64,000 bases of DNA from Bacillota bacterium (GTDB lineage: Bacteria > Bacillota > Clostridia > Oscillospirales > Ruminococcaceae). The notes beneath the pieces are model-generated. The model was not told the DNA's origin, did no database searches, and worked only from the letters and a program-made list of their open reading frames with translations. Below, piece after piece: positions 16,541-25,875 of this stretch. The position numbers and the translations under genes were made by a program. The DNA lies in contig JAEZDD010000003.1 of assembly GCA_023429785.1 (NCBI GenBank), positions 62,001 to 126,000 of the forward strand, written 5' to 3'. Position 1 is the stretch's first letter, and the number at the start of each line of letters is the position of its first letter.

Positions 16541-16867
16541 TTAACCTACCTTTATGTTATTAATTGTTGCGATTTTGTCGAGCCCTGCTAGCTGCATTAC
16601 CTTTTTTATATGATTTGGCGGGTTCTGAATCACGACAGTTCCGCCAATGCTTTGCATAATTTTATATCTCCCCATAACAAGTCCAATCCCTGAGCTATCC
16701 ATAAAGGTAACCCCAGAGAAATCAAGCACTGTCTGATTTGGCTGATACTGTTCAATTGTTGAATCAATCTCTGAACGAATGCTTTTCGCCGAATGATGGT
16801 CAACATCACCTGAAATCATAGCAATTAATACCTTATTTTTTTCATTCAATTCCACTTTTACAGACAT
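16541..16867 (-). CDS. spoIIAA: anti-anti-sigma factor SpoIIAA
   Basis: 108-aa STAS-domain protein. The phosphorylation motif is DSSGIGLVMGRYK, with the target Ser near residue 57. In its unphosphorylated form it removes SpoIIAB from sigma-F, starting forespore gene expression. It is first gene of the spoIIA operon, with AGGTAA as ribosome-binding site. I looked upstream for a sigma-H promoter (AGGAWWW ... GAAT) and did not find a convincing one. Confidence 0.96.
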   Translation of the reverse strand: MSVKVELNEKNKVLIAMISGDVDHHSAKSIRSEIDSTIEQYQPNQTVLDFSGVTFMDSSGIGLVMGRYKIMQSIGGTVVIQNPPNHIKKVMQLAGLDKIATINNIKVG

Positions 16868-16961
16868 ATTTTACCTCCAACCTATTAATTATTTATATCA
16901 TATACTTTTTAGAACGCTTTTTCTGTCGAAAATAGAAATTCATAAAAATTTTTATAGCTAT

Positions 16962-16994
16962 AACAAAAACCCCTTAAAAAGCTTTAAGAGGTTT
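16962..16994 (-). terminator. terminator of valS-folC
   Basis: AAACCTCTTAAA / TTTAAGGGGTTT stem with a G-U or mismatch pair and a T-rich tail on the minus strand, just after the folC stop codon. It separates folC from the spoIIA operon. Confidence 0.75.
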
Positions 16995-17002
16995 CATTTT
17001 TT

Positions 17003-18277
17003 CTATTCAATTAAATATTTTCGTGCCTCGGATGCCAGATACAGCGAGCCACAAATAAGTAACAGCCCATTTCGTGTGACAATGTCCTTAGCTGTTAAAA
17101 TCGCGAGATTAACATCGTTTATTGCAAAGGCATTCTTCCCGTTTGATTTAATAATCTTAACAAGCTCCTCCGCTTCAAGCTCATTAGGATTGTAGCCGTC
17201 AACACATATAAAATCTGTGATAACAGGGGAAATTTCCGCGACACTTGCCTTAACATCCTTACCCTTCATCATCCCGATGATAGCAATAACCTGTGACGGG
17301 TTCTTCTTTCTTATCACATCAGCCATTGCTCTCAGTCCGGCCGGATTATGCGAGCCGTCAAGAATAATCAGCGGGTCGCTGGATATTATTTCAACGCGTG
17401 CCAGCATTTTTGCCTTCAAAAGCCCAGCCTGAATGCCCGAAATATCAACCTTAAAGCCACTCATGTTAACGATTTTCATCGCCTCTATGACGCTCACAGC
17501 ATTGATAATCTGATGCACTCCACACAATTTAAGCCTATAAAATATGCCCTTATACTCAAACTCGCTCCCCATTTCGTCAGAACGAACAATGGTGACATAG
17601 TCATATTCAGGTATAATTACGCTGCTTTGCATTTGATAGGCATAGGATTTTATTACCTCAACCACCTCAGTGGAATTATTGGCGGAAACAACGCATGGCA
17701 CCTTTCGTTTAATTATCCCCGCCTTCTGATATGCAATTTTTTCGAGCGAGTCCCCAAGAATTTTCGTATGGTCATAAGAAATTGAAGTTATAATTGAAAG
17801 AATTGTGGTTTTTATCACATTTGTTGAGTCAAGCCGCCCGCCTATGCCAGTTTCTAATACAACAATGTCGCAATGCTGTTTTAAAAAATATAAAAATGCA
17901 ATTACCGTCGTGATTTCAAACTGAGAAAAATGCGATTTGTACTCCAGCTTATCGATTTTTTCATTGACATATTCAGCAATGTCACAAAGCTCTGTATCAG
18001 GGATATTTTCGCCGTTAATGCGGATACGGTCGCTATACACAAGTATATATGGCGAAGTAAATAGCCCGACTCGATATCCTGAGGTGATGAGAATTTGTGA
18101 ACACATTTCGCTAACCGAGCCTTTTCCGTTAGTGCCGGCGACATGAATGAACCTGAGCTTATCCTGTGGATTCCCTAAAATATCTAATAACGCAGCTATT
18201 CTGTTTAAATCTGAAACCGGTTTCCCCAGTTTATCAAAACTGTTTATAAAACTCATAGCCTCTGTCATATTAAACAT
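17003..18277 (-). CDS. folC: folylpolyglutamate synthase / dihydrofolate synthase
   Basis: 424-aa Mur-ligase superfamily enzyme adding glutamate to (dihydro)folates. The P-loop GTNGKGSVSEM is at about residues 45-55, preceded by FIHVAG. Later blocks include FEITTVIAFLYF, VLETGIGGRLDSTN and ILDGSHNPAGLRAM. It sits directly after valS (12 bp), the usual Clostridial and Bacillus order valS-folC. AAAGGGATG precedes the ATG. Confidence 0.96.
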   Translation of the reverse strand: MFNMTEAMSFINSFDKLGKPVSDLNRIAALLDILGNPQDKLRFIHVAGTNGKGSVSEMCSQILITSGYRVGLFTSPYILVYSDRIRINGENIPDTELCDIAEYVNEKIDKLEYKSHFSQFEITTVIAFLYFLKQHCDIVVLETGIGGRLDSTNVIKTTILSIITSISYDHTKILGDSLEKIAYQKAGIIKRKVPCVVSANNSTEVVEVIKSYAYQMQSSVIIPEYDYVTIVRSDEMGSEFEYKGIFYRLKLCGVHQIINAVSVIEAMKIVNMSGFKVDISGIQAGLLKAKMLARVEIISSDPLIILDGSHNPAGLRAMADVIRKKNPSQVIAIIGMMKGKDVKASVAEISPVITDFICVDGYNPNELEAEELVKIIKSNGKNAFAINDVNLAILTAKDIVTRNGLLLICGSLYLASEARKYLIE

Positions 18278-18289
18278 TTTATCATCCCT

Positions 18290-20911
18290 TTATTTTTTTA
18301 AAGCAACAATACTTTGCTCAATTTTCGCTAGCTTTTCCTCAGCTTTTAAATGCTTTGCTTTTAGTTCCTCAATGAGCTGAGCCGGTGCTTTTGATATAAA
18401 GCCCTCATTATTCAGCTTCCCTGATAAAAATGTGATATCCTTGTTAACGTCAGCCTTCTCTTTTTCAAGACGAGCCAGTTCCTTCTCCTTGTCGACAAGG
18501 TCATTTAAAGGAATGAAAATTCTCGCACAATCTGTTACTACTGTTACTGCGTCCTCAATCTCAACCGTTTCAGAAATATGAACACTTGACGCTGATGCCA
18601 GCTTTTCAAAGAACATCTTTCCAGCCTCAAAAATCCGTGTTTCAGATGTTTCAATATAAACGCTCGCTTTAACGCTCGGAACAACATTCATTTCGGCACG
18701 GCGGTTTCGTACACCCTTAATTGCGACAATGATTTTCTCAAAATCATTCTCCTCTTGTGAAAATTCAAGGTCGGCACAATAAGTCGGAAAGGTCTCAAGC
18801 ATTATCGGCGTATTGGAATTTGAAACAGCCTGCCATATTTCCTCGGTGATAAAAGGCATGAATGGATGAAGAAGCTTCAGCATCCCCTGCATTACCCATA
18901 CAAGGACAGCCTGAGCTGTTTTCGCGGTTTCCCCACCCGCTTGAATACGAGGCTTCGTCAGCTCAATATACCAGTCGCAGTAAATATCCCATATAAAATC
19001 GTAAAGCTTTTGTACCGCAACACCAAGCTCAAACTTCTCAATATTTTCGTTAACCTCTTTTGCCAGAGTATTGAATTTTGAAACAACCCATTTATCCTCG
19101 ACAAAAAGATTTTCCGGCAAGCCCTTTAGCTCAAAGCCTTCAGGAAGATTCATCATAATAAAACGTGAGGCGTTCCAAAGCTTGTTCGCAAAGTTCCTTG
19201 AAGACTTAACCTTTTCTTCTAAAAAGCGCATATCATTCCCAGGTGAGTTGCCTGTTGCAAGCATAAAGCGGAGAGCGTCAGCACCATACTCGTCGATGAT
19301 TTCAAGCGGGTCGATGCCGTTGCCCAGAGATTTTGACATCTTTCTGCCTTGAGAGTCACGAACAAGCCCGTGTATTAAAACAGTATCAAAAGGGACCTTC
19401 CCCATATGCTCAAGCCCGGAGAACATCATTCTAACAACCCAGAAGAAAATGATGTCATAGCCTGTTACCAAAGTCGAGGTCGGATAAAAATAATCCAAAT
19501 CCTCTGTTTTTTCAGGCCAGCCGAGAGTCGAGAAGGGCCAGAGCGCAGATGAAAACCATGTATCCAGCGTATCCTCGTCCTGTCGCATTTTTTCACCGCA
19601 TTTCGGGCAGGAATGAACGGCTTCCTTTGAAACAACTATTTCTCCGCATTTATCGCAATAATATGCCGGAATCTGATGCCCCCACCATACCTGACGGGAG
19701 ATGCACCAATCCTTGATATTTTCAAGCCAATGAAAGTATATTTTGTCAAAGCGCTCAGGAATGAATTTTGTATCGCCGTTTTTCACTGCATCGATTGCCG
19801 GCTTCGCAAGAGGCTCCATTTTAACAAACCACTGTGTCGAAACTCTTGGCTCAACTGTTGTCGAGCAACGATAACAGGTCCCGACATTGTGCGCATGGTC
19901 CTCAACCTTGATTAAAAAGCCCAGCTCCTCAAGGTCAGCGACAATCGCTTTTCGAGCCTCATATCTATCCATTCCGGCATATTTTGGATACTCATCTATA
20001 ATTTTAGCGTCATCAGTCATTACATTAATAACAGGGAGGCTATGGCGTAAGCCAACCTCAAAGTCGTTCGGGTCATGAGCCGGCGTGATTTTAACAACAC
20101 CGGTTCCAAAGTCCATTTCAACATAGCTGTCGGCAACCACTGGAATTTCACGTCCGACAAGCGGAAGCGTCACAGTTTTCCCCACAAATTCCGAATATCT
20201 TTCGTCGTCCGGATTAACGGCAACAGCAGTATCGCCAAGAAGTGTTTCCGGTCTGGTTGTCGCAAGCTCAAGGTATCCGCTCCCGTCAGTCAGAGGATAA
20301 CGAATATGCCAGAAGTGACCAGCCTGGTCTTCAAAATTAACCTCAGCGTCAGAAATTGAAGTCTTGCATTTCGGGCACCAGTTGATAATTCTTTCGCCAC
20401 GATAGATTAAGCCCTTGTTAAACAGATTAACAAAAACCTCTTTGACAGCCTTGTTGCAGCCCTCGTCCATTGTGAAGCGTTCTCTCGACCAGTCACAGGA
20501 GGAGCCTAGCTTTTTAAGCTGTTCAACTATACGTCCGCCGTACTTCGCCTTCCATTCCCACGCACGTTTCATAAAGGCGTCTCTGCCTATCTGCTCCTTA
20601 GTGATACCCTCTTCAGCCATAGCGGCAACAATCTTCGCCTCTGTTGCGATTGCCGCATGGTCTGTCCCCGGTAGCCACAAGGCGGAAAACCCGCTCATTC
20701 TCTTATATCTGATAAGTATATCCTGAAGTGTTTCGTCAAGGGCATGCCCCATGTGAAGCTGGCCTGTTATATTTGGCGGCGGAATTACGATAGTATACGA
20801 AGGCTTTGTCTTGTCAACCTTCGCCTTAAAGCAGTCATTATCCATCCAGTACTTATAGATTTTATCTTCAACCTCTTTAGGCTCATATAGCTTTGAAAGC
20901 TCCTTTTTCAT
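18290..20911 (-). CDS. valS: valine--tRNA ligase
   Basis: 873-aa class I aminoacyl-tRNA synthetase charging tRNA-Val. It has the HMGH signature (in PPNITGQLHMGHALD, about residue 50), a CP1 editing domain, zinc-type cysteine pairs (YCDKCGEI, CPKCGEK), KMSKS in GRKMSKSLGNG near residue 525, the WYIELTKPR anticodon-domain block, and a C-terminal coiled coil rich in Lys/Glu. The start follows AAAGGA by 12 nt inside leader-repeat copy B. There is no T-box in the short leader, which is unusual for a Firmicutes valS. Confidence 0.98.
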   Translation of the reverse strand: MKKELSKLYEPKEVEDKIYKYWMDNDCFKAKVDKTKPSYTIVIPPPNITGQLHMGHALDETLQDILIRYKRMSGFSALWLPGTDHAAIATEAKIVAAMAEEGITKEQIGRDAFMKRAWEWKAKYGGRIVEQLKKLGSSCDWSRERFTMDEGCNKAVKEVFVNLFNKGLIYRGERIINWCPKCKTSISDAEVNFEDQAGHFWHIRYPLTDGSGYLELATTRPETLLGDTAVAVNPDDERYSEFVGKTVTLPLVGREIPVVADSYVEMDFGTGVVKITPAHDPNDFEVGLRHSLPVINVMTDDAKIIDEYPKYAGMDRYEARKAIVADLEELGFLIKVEDHAHNVGTCYRCSTTVEPRVSTQWFVKMEPLAKPAIDAVKNGDTKFIPERFDKIYFHWLENIKDWCISRQVWWGHQIPAYYCDKCGEIVVSKEAVHSCPKCGEKMRQDEDTLDTWFSSALWPFSTLGWPEKTEDLDYFYPTSTLVTGYDIIFFWVVRMMFSGLEHMGKVPFDTVLIHGLVRDSQGRKMSKSLGNGIDPLEIIDEYGADALRFMLATGNSPGNDMRFLEEKVKSSRNFANKLWNASRFIMMNLPEGFELKGLPENLFVEDKWVVSKFNTLAKEVNENIEKFELGVAVQKLYDFIWDIYCDWYIELTKPRIQAGGETAKTAQAVLVWVMQGMLKLLHPFMPFITEEIWQAVSNSNTPIMLETFPTYCADLEFSQEENDFEKIIVAIKGVRNRRAEMNVVPSVKASVYIETSETRIFEAGKMFFEKLASASSVHISETVEIEDAVTVVTDCARIFIPLNDLVDKEKELARLEKEKADVNKDITFLSGKLNNEGFISKAPAQLIEELKAKHLKAEEKLAKIEQSIVALKK

Positions 20912-21000
20912 TTATATGACCATTCCTTTCTGCCAAACCGGAAACTTTGTGACAGTTTTGGCTTGCACAAATTTCCGTTTGAAAGACTTATCTTTCAAAC
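20912..21000 (-). repeat. dispersed leader repeat, copy B (upstream of valS)
   Basis: Same element as at 5234-5349. It keeps the Shine-Dalgarno-proximal part (GCCAAA...TTTGGC stem, GTCACAA loop, AGAAAGGA) and the distal TTTGAAAGA hairpin, but lacks about 28 bp containing the TTTCGG hairpin and half of the TTTTGGC hairpin. The loop-closing stem reads AAACT/AGTTT here against AAACC/GGTTT in copy A, a compensated change. Confidence 0.85.
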
Positions 21001-21085
21001 TTGACACTCCTTAGATTAAAATGCATTTCGTAAAATTATCTCATAATTACTGACCTTTGTCAATGTTATCATCAGCTTAATATTG

Positions 21086-21601
21086 CTATTTTATATTTTT
21101 GTCAATAAATCGCCAAGGCTTTCGCTTCCACTCATCCCCGGCATAATCGATTCCGACTCGTGGCGCTGTTATTATTTCGGGCTTATAGCCGTCGTCCTCG
21201 AACCAAATGCGACTATTGCCGACGAAGCTTTCACCGTTGAATGACTTATCAATGTCAAGACGCTTTGTCAGCTTTGCCGGGCCATTTAAGCCCTCACCGC
21301 AACGCAACAATACCGCCTGAGGGAAATCCTTTTCGCCTGTCACAACATTCATCAGCCAATGAATCCCATAACAAAGATAAATATAAATAACGCCAGCCTC
21401 GCGATAGAGAATTTCTGTTCGCTGAGTTTTCCCTTTTGAAGCGTGACAAGCCTTATCCTCCTCGCCACGATAGCTTTCTGTTTCAGTTATCCTGACCTTC
21501 AGCTCGCTTCCATCTTCAAGCATTCGAACAATGAGCTTCCCCACTAAATCGGGCGCAACCTCAAGGCAATCACGTTCAAAATAATCTATTCCTAGTTTCA
21601 T
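21086..21601 (-). CDS. DNA-3-methyladenine glycosylase (MPG/AAG family)
   Basis: 171-aa monofunctional DNA glycosylase removing alkylated purines. Family blocks: DYFERDCLEVAPDLVGKLI at the start, ITETESYRGEEDKACHAS with catalytic Glu, AGVIYIYLCYGIHWLMNVV, and GPAKLTKRLDI. It is slightly short but complete at both ends. It starts 8 bp after rqcH ends (ribosome-binding site AGGTGA), so it probably shares that transcript. Confidence 0.95.
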   Translation of the reverse strand: MKLGIDYFERDCLEVAPDLVGKLIVRMLEDGSELKVRITETESYRGEEDKACHASKGKTQRTEILYREAGVIYIYLCYGIHWLMNVVTGEKDFPQAVLLRCGEGLNGPAKLTKRLDIDKSFNGESFVGNSRIWFEDDGYKPEIITAPRVGIDYAGDEWKRKPWRFIDKNIK

Positions 21602-21609
21602 TTTCTCAC

Positions 21610-23367
21610 CTATTTTACTCTTAAGCTTTCAACCTTTTCTATATCAGGTGTCACATAAGCCGTTTTGTTGTTCGTGAAAATAACCATTCCGGGCTTTGAG
21701 CCGACCGGTTTTTTCACAAAGCGAGCAAAGGTATAATCAACTGGCACTTGTGTCGAGTTTTTCGCCCTGCTGTGAAATGCGGCGAGGACGCATGCCTCTT
21801 CAATCGTCTTTTCTGGTGGGTTCACCCCATTTGTTACAACAATAACGTGTGACCCAGTAATATTGTGAGTGTGAAGCCACAGGTCATGCTTTTCAGCGTC
21901 TTTCATCGTCAGCTTATCATTCTGCTTATTATTTCTTCCAACTAAAATAATGAAGCCGTCGGTTGAAACGAATTTCAGAGGGGGCTGTGCCTTAGGAATT
22001 TTCCCTTTATATTTATTCGTCCTGATATAGCCCTGTTCACTCAGCTCAATTCGAAGCTCAATTATTTCGGCTTCGGTTGTTGCCCTTGTCAGCGAATCAA
22101 AAACGCTGTCGATATACAAAAGCTCTTCCTCGCCGTTTTTTATAAGCTCGACAAGCTTTTTTTCGGCAATATCAAGCTTTCGGTATTCAGTATAATATTT
22201 CTGTGAATTCTGAGCCGGAGTTAGCCTTTTATCCATTTTTATTGTGACAAGGGGACACCCCTCGGCATAGAAATTCTCAAGCTGTACACTCTCTAAGCCC
22301 TTTTCAAGACGATATATGTTCGCTGAAATAAGGTCGCCGATAGCTTTTATTTCATCACGGGTTGAGCATTCCTCAAGCTCCTGCCTCTGAACCGCAAGTC
22401 GCCTGTTTATCCTATCGATTGTGCTGATTAAAAGCTTGAACAAATCGTCGCAGCGCTGTTTCATCCGACCGATTAAATCTCTTTCAGTATAAAAGAAATC
22501 TAAAAGCTCACAGGCGTTTGGAAACTGCCTCGTGAACATTGCGTTGCCGTACTGATTAACTTCGCAAAAACAAAAATCCTTTAATGCTCCATCTTTCTCT
22601 TTAATTACTGTGAATTTATTGCTATTTTTAGTTATAGAATTAGATACTTCTTTTAAATAAAATGAAAGTCTGTCCTTGACGTCATCGCTCATTTCGCCGA
22701 CTAAAATTTCATTCCCCTTTGTTGCAAAAAAAGCACACTCACGGGCAAAAACAGGGGAAATCCCCTCAAGCACCTTCATTATTGCCTTGGAAATTTCCAA
22801 AGCCTTGAATTTTGAAAGCTCTTCAAAAAAGCTGACTATATCAATCTGAATAAGCGACAGCTTTTTATCCCGAGGCGGCAGTGAATAAGTTATTCCGGGC
22901 AGGACAAGCCTGACGCTCGACATATCCTCACCGACACGCTTTATACTGTCGATGACCTTCCCCTCTGAATTGATTAAAATAAGGTTTGAATGCCGACCCA
23001 TTATTTCACAGGCAAGCGTAAGACTGCACATATCGCCCATTTCATTTACTGACTCAAAATCGAGATAAAGAATTCTCTCCAGCCCATCCTGACGGATTTC
23101 TATTAAACGCCCCGAGCTGAGATGCTTTCGCATAAGCATACAAAACATTGGGGGAACCTTTGGATTTTCAATTTCTGAATTTGTTATGTGAACTCGTGCC
23201 GTCCCCGCACCTGTGCATATCAAAAGCTTAAAAGAGCCTTCCTTTGACCTGATAGACAGGATAATTTCTTCCCGAGACGGCTGATAAATCTTATCAACCC
23301 TTCCGCCTAAAAGCTTCTCGGTCAGTTCGTTTTTAACCGTGTGTAAAAATACTCCGTCGAGCGCCAT
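21610..23367 (-). CDS. rqcH: NFACT ribosome quality-control protein RqcH
   Basis: 585-aa Rqc2/NEMF homologue. NFACT-N domain (about 1-230), helical arms with a coiled coil (about 280-440) and C-terminal NFACT-R/DUF814 (about 460-560, HDLWLHTHNITGSHVIV). In B. subtilis this protein adds C-terminal alanine tails to nascent chains stuck on 50S subunits. The Asp-Arg pair needed there for tRNA binding reads Glu-Arg here (QDGLERILYLDF). Older annotations call the family fibronectin-binding protein. AGCGCC-type initiation is weak; the start was chosen from the conserved first block MALDGVFLHTVKNEL. Confidence 0.93.
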   Translation of the reverse strand: MALDGVFLHTVKNELTEKLLGGRVDKIYQPSREEIILSIRSKEGSFKLLICTGAGTARVHITNSEIENPKVPPMFCMLMRKHLSSGRLIEIRQDGLERILYLDFESVNEMGDMCSLTLACEIMGRHSNLILINSEGKVIDSIKRVGEDMSSVRLVLPGITYSLPPRDKKLSLIQIDIVSFFEELSKFKALEISKAIMKVLEGISPVFARECAFFATKGNEILVGEMSDDVKDRLSFYLKEVSNSITKNSNKFTVIKEKDGALKDFCFCEVNQYGNAMFTRQFPNACELLDFFYTERDLIGRMKQRCDDLFKLLISTIDRINRRLAVQRQELEECSTRDEIKAIGDLISANIYRLEKGLESVQLENFYAEGCPLVTIKMDKRLTPAQNSQKYYTEYRKLDIAEKKLVELIKNGEEELLYIDSVFDSLTRATTEAEIIELRIELSEQGYIRTNKYKGKIPKAQPPLKFVSTDGFIILVGRNNKQNDKLTMKDAEKHDLWLHTHNITGSHVIVVTNGVNPPEKTIEEACVLAAFHSRAKNSTQVPVDYTFARFVKKPVGSKPGMVIFTNNKTAYVTPDIEKVESLRVK

Positions 23368-23389
23368 TTATTTTACCGTTCTTTCATTA

Positions 23390-24478
23390 TTATTCGTAGC
23401 TGACGATATCTCTGTTTGTTTTTGCAACAGAAATATCAATGTCACCAAATCTGCTTATAATCACTTCATTTAAATAATCGAGCACAATATTTTCCGTATG
23501 ATAATGCCCGGCATCAAATACCGCCAGCCCCGAATTATTAGCATCAATGAACTGGTCATGCTTAATATCCCCCGATATATAGGCGTCCGCGCCGACAGCA
23601 ATAGCCTTATGGACCAAGCCGCCCGAGCCGCCTGAACAGAAGGCAACAGTTTTTATTGATTTTTTTGTGTCGTTATATCTGACAACAGTATTGCCAAAGA
23701 TTTCTTTTATATATTTTGCTAGCTCCGTCGCTGACATTTCTCGAGGTAGCTCGCCCACCTTCCCATAGCCTATTCTTTCTATAATTGCTTCATTTTTATA
23801 TAAAGTATAAGCCGGTTTTTCATAAGGATGAGCGTCGAGCATCGCCTGAATTACTGCTTTTCGTTTCGAATACGGAACAATCATTTCTAGGCGGGCCTCT
23901 CTGACACTCTCACGGTTCCCGACCTCGCCGATGTATGCGTGTGAGCCGTCAAGCGGGATGAATGTCCCCGTCCCCTCCGCTGAAAATGCACAGCCCATAT
24001 AATTCCCAAGCTTTCCGGCGCCGGCATCAGACATAGCCTTATACACTGTCTCTGTATTTTCGACAGGGACAAATACGGCAATCTGATAAAAAGGGATTTC
24101 GTGTGCTGTTTCCAGGCTTTCATTAGTTATTTTAAGCCCCAGCTTTTTTGCAATAATATCATTTATTCCGCCATGAGCCATGTCAAGATTCGTATGCGCA
24201 CATATAGCCGAAATATTGTTTTGAGAGAGAATTACCGCCGGATGATGATTACTTATCGTATATAACGGATTGAAAATAACAGGATGATGTGAAACAATCA
24301 GGCTGACACCATTTTGTGCCGCTTCTAGTGCGACCTCCCTTGTTATATCAAGGCATAACAATATTTTTGTTACCTCGTCATCTAAGCTTCCTGTCAAAAG
24401 CCCTGTGTTGTCGTCGCTTCCGGCAAGTGAAAACGGCGCAATCTCATCCATTAAGTTATAAACATCTCTGACGGTCAT
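23390..24478 (-). CDS. Nif3-like dinuclear metal-centre protein
   Basis: 362-aa Nif3/DUF34 family protein. Metal ligands: SHHPVIF (about residues 64-70), CAHTNLD and GHYHTENIVL near the end. Between the two halves lies the PII-like insert typical of the longer bacterial members (about residues 125-230). It forms a hexameric ring with paired metal sites; its reaction remains unsettled, with GTP cyclohydrolase-like and regulatory roles proposed. It overlaps trmK by 4 bp, a pairing conserved throughout Firmicutes. Confidence 0.93.
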   Translation of the reverse strand: MTVRDVYNLMDEIAPFSLAGSDDNTGLLTGSLDDEVTKILLCLDITREVALEAAQNGVSLIVSHHPVIFNPLYTISNHHPAVILSQNNISAICAHTNLDMAHGGINDIIAKKLGLKITNESLETAHEIPFYQIAVFVPVENTETVYKAMSDAGAGKLGNYMGCAFSAEGTGTFIPLDGSHAYIGEVGNRESVREARLEMIVPYSKRKAVIQAMLDAHPYEKPAYTLYKNEAIIERIGYGKVGELPREMSATELAKYIKEIFGNTVVRYNDTKKSIKTVAFCSGGSGGLVHKAIAVGADAYISGDIKHDQFIDANNSGLAVFDAGHYHTENIVLDYLNEVIISRFGDIDISVAKTNRDIVSYE

Positions 24479-25167
24479 AATAATTCCCCAATCCTTTTAA
24501 GAATACTTTCATATAATTCTTTATATTTCTGCGCTTGTTTTTTCTTCCCATCTGAATTTTCAAGCCCTTTTGAAATTTTGTTAAGTCTTCCTGCTTGAAG
24601 CATTAAATACTTTTTCCCCTCAAGGTCATTTTCGTCTATCAGCCCAGTATAGCTAAAAAGCTCGCTGACAATGACTTTTTCACCGCTGTATACAATCTGC
24701 ATCACCGAATATGTGAAATTCTCATCTGTGACTGCCTTTTCACTGAGAATTTTATAGCCGTTTTCATAAAGCCACTTTCTTAAAGCCTCAGCCTTTGTCA
24801 TTGGCTGTGCTATTATATTTGTGCCTCTTTTAAGCCATTGGGCATTTTCAATTATACTGGATATCAGCTCGCCACCCATTCCGGCGATAATAACATCTGT
24901 AACATTTTCGTCAGGTACATTTTTAAGCCCGTCCGACTTCAGAAGTTTTATCCTGTCAGAAACGTTATATCGCTCTAAGGTTTGACGTGCAGTATTAAGT
25001 GGTTTTTCGTTTATATCACAAGCGATTACATTTTTACTTATATTATTGAGGACTAGATACGTCGCTAAATACGCATGGTCAGTCCCCACATCAACGGCTG
25101 TCCCGCCTTTTGTCACAAGGTCGGCACAAACCGAAAGTCGATTATTAAGAGTCAGCATTTTCCCCAC
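24475..25167 (-). CDS. trmK: tRNA (adenine(22)-N(1))-methyltransferase
   Basis: 230-aa class I SAM methyltransferase of the TrmK (YqfN) family, modifying A22 in tRNA-Ser and tRNA-Leu. SAM site: AVDVGTDHAYLATYLV (about residues 21-36), ACDINEKPLN and VIIAGMGGELISSII. A C-terminal helical coiled region follows. It overlaps nif3 by the 4-bp ATGA. Confidence 0.94.
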   Translation of the reverse strand: MGKMLTLNNRLSVCADLVTKGGTAVDVGTDHAYLATYLVLNNISKNVIACDINEKPLNTARQTLERYNVSDRIKLLKSDGLKNVPDENVTDVIIAGMGGELISSIIENAQWLKRGTNIIAQPMTKAEALRKWLYENGYKILSEKAVTDENFTYSVMQIVYSGEKVIVSELFSYTGLIDENDLEGKKYLMLQAGRLNKISKGLENSDGKKKQAQKYKELYESILKRIGELL

Positions 25168-25171
25168 CTAA

Positions 25172-25211
25172 ATCATAAAATAATAGCCCGAAAGCTAATG
25201 CAATCGGGCTA
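25172..25211 (-). terminator. terminator of the DUF1858 gene
   Basis: TAGCCCGA / TCGGGCTA stem (25184-25211) followed on the minus strand by TTATTTTATG. Confidence 0.8.
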
Positions 25212-25224
25212 ACTTATTTAAATA

Positions 25225-25431
25225 CTATTTGTTAGCAAAATGTGCATTCAGCTTTGCTATTAGGTCGTTCACTTCAACTCCATGCACTTCACAGGCTTGT
25301 CCAACAGTTTCTCCACGAGAAGAAGGGCAACCCAGACAGTGCATCCCCATTTCTAAAAAGAAAGGCGCAACCTCAAAATCCTTGTCAAGGATATCGCCGA
25401 TAATTGTATCTTCAGTAACTAAAAATGCCAT
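25225..25431 (-). CDS. DUF1858 domain protein
   Basis: 68-aa DUF1858 protein. It starts VTEDTIIGDILDKDFEVAPFFLEMGMHCLGCPSSRG-like, in which CLGC is the conserved CxxC. It continues with the GETVGQACEVHGV helix. The family is small, redox- or metal-type, found in anaerobes, with no proven role. It has its own ribosome-binding site (AAAGGAG) and terminator. Confidence 0.88.
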   Translation of the reverse strand: MAFLVTEDTIIGDILDKDFEVAPFFLEMGMHCLGCPSSRGETVGQACEVHGVEVNDLIAKLNAHFANK

Positions 25432-25520
25432 AATAATTCTCCTTTAAATTTGTAATATAAATTATTATACCCACTTTTAATACGTTTTGCAAGCTTTTCG
25501 CGAATAATTGTATTTTATCG

Positions 25521-25560
25521 TGAAAAAAGAAAAACGCAACCCATAAAAATGGATTGCGTT
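25521..25560 (-). terminator. terminator of the zinc-ribbon gene
   Basis: AACGCAA..CCAT / ATGG..TTGCGTT stem (25533-25560) with one mismatch and an AAAA loop. TTTTTCTTTTTT follows on the minus strand. Confidence 0.85.
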
Positions 25561-25571
25561 GAAGAAATATC

Positions 25572-25847
25572 TTATTCTTCTTTCATCTTAGCGAAACAGT
25601 CGCTGCAGTATACAGGACGGTCTTCACGTGGTCTGAAAGGAACTCTAGCTTCTTTTCCGCATGAAGCACAAGTAGCTGTAAATGTTTCCCTCTCTGACTT
25701 AGCAGAATTTTTTCTTGCGTCACGGCAGTTTTTGCATCTTTGTGGCTCATTAACGAAACCTTTTTCTGCATAAAACTCTTGCTCGCCAGCTGTGAATACG
25801 AAATCAGCTCCGCATTCTTTGCATTGTAGTGTTTTGTCTTCGTACAT
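25572..25847 (-). CDS. small zinc-ribbon protein (four CxxC motifs)
   Basis: 91 aa with CKEC, CKNC, CASC and CSDC, giving two treble-clef or ribbon zinc sites of the CxxC-x17-CxxC kind. The first half (TLQCKECGADFVFTAGEQ, EPQRCKNCR) matches the family commonly annotated zinc-ribbon domain containing protein in Clostridia. Its role is unknown; the basic linker between the ribbons suggests nucleic-acid contact, but that is inference. It stands alone, with a structured leader and its own terminator. Confidence 0.85.
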   Translation of the reverse strand: MYEDKTLQCKECGADFVFTAGEQEFYAEKGFVNEPQRCKNCRDARKNSAKSERETFTATCASCGKEARVPFRPREDRPVYCSDCFAKMKEE

Positions 25848-25875
25848 ATTATTTCCCTCGCTTAAAGTATTTTGT

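Noticed and set aside
16868..16960. Sigma-H promoter expected before spoIIAA
   Set aside because: No acceptable AGGAWWW/GAAT pair at the right spacing could be found by eye.
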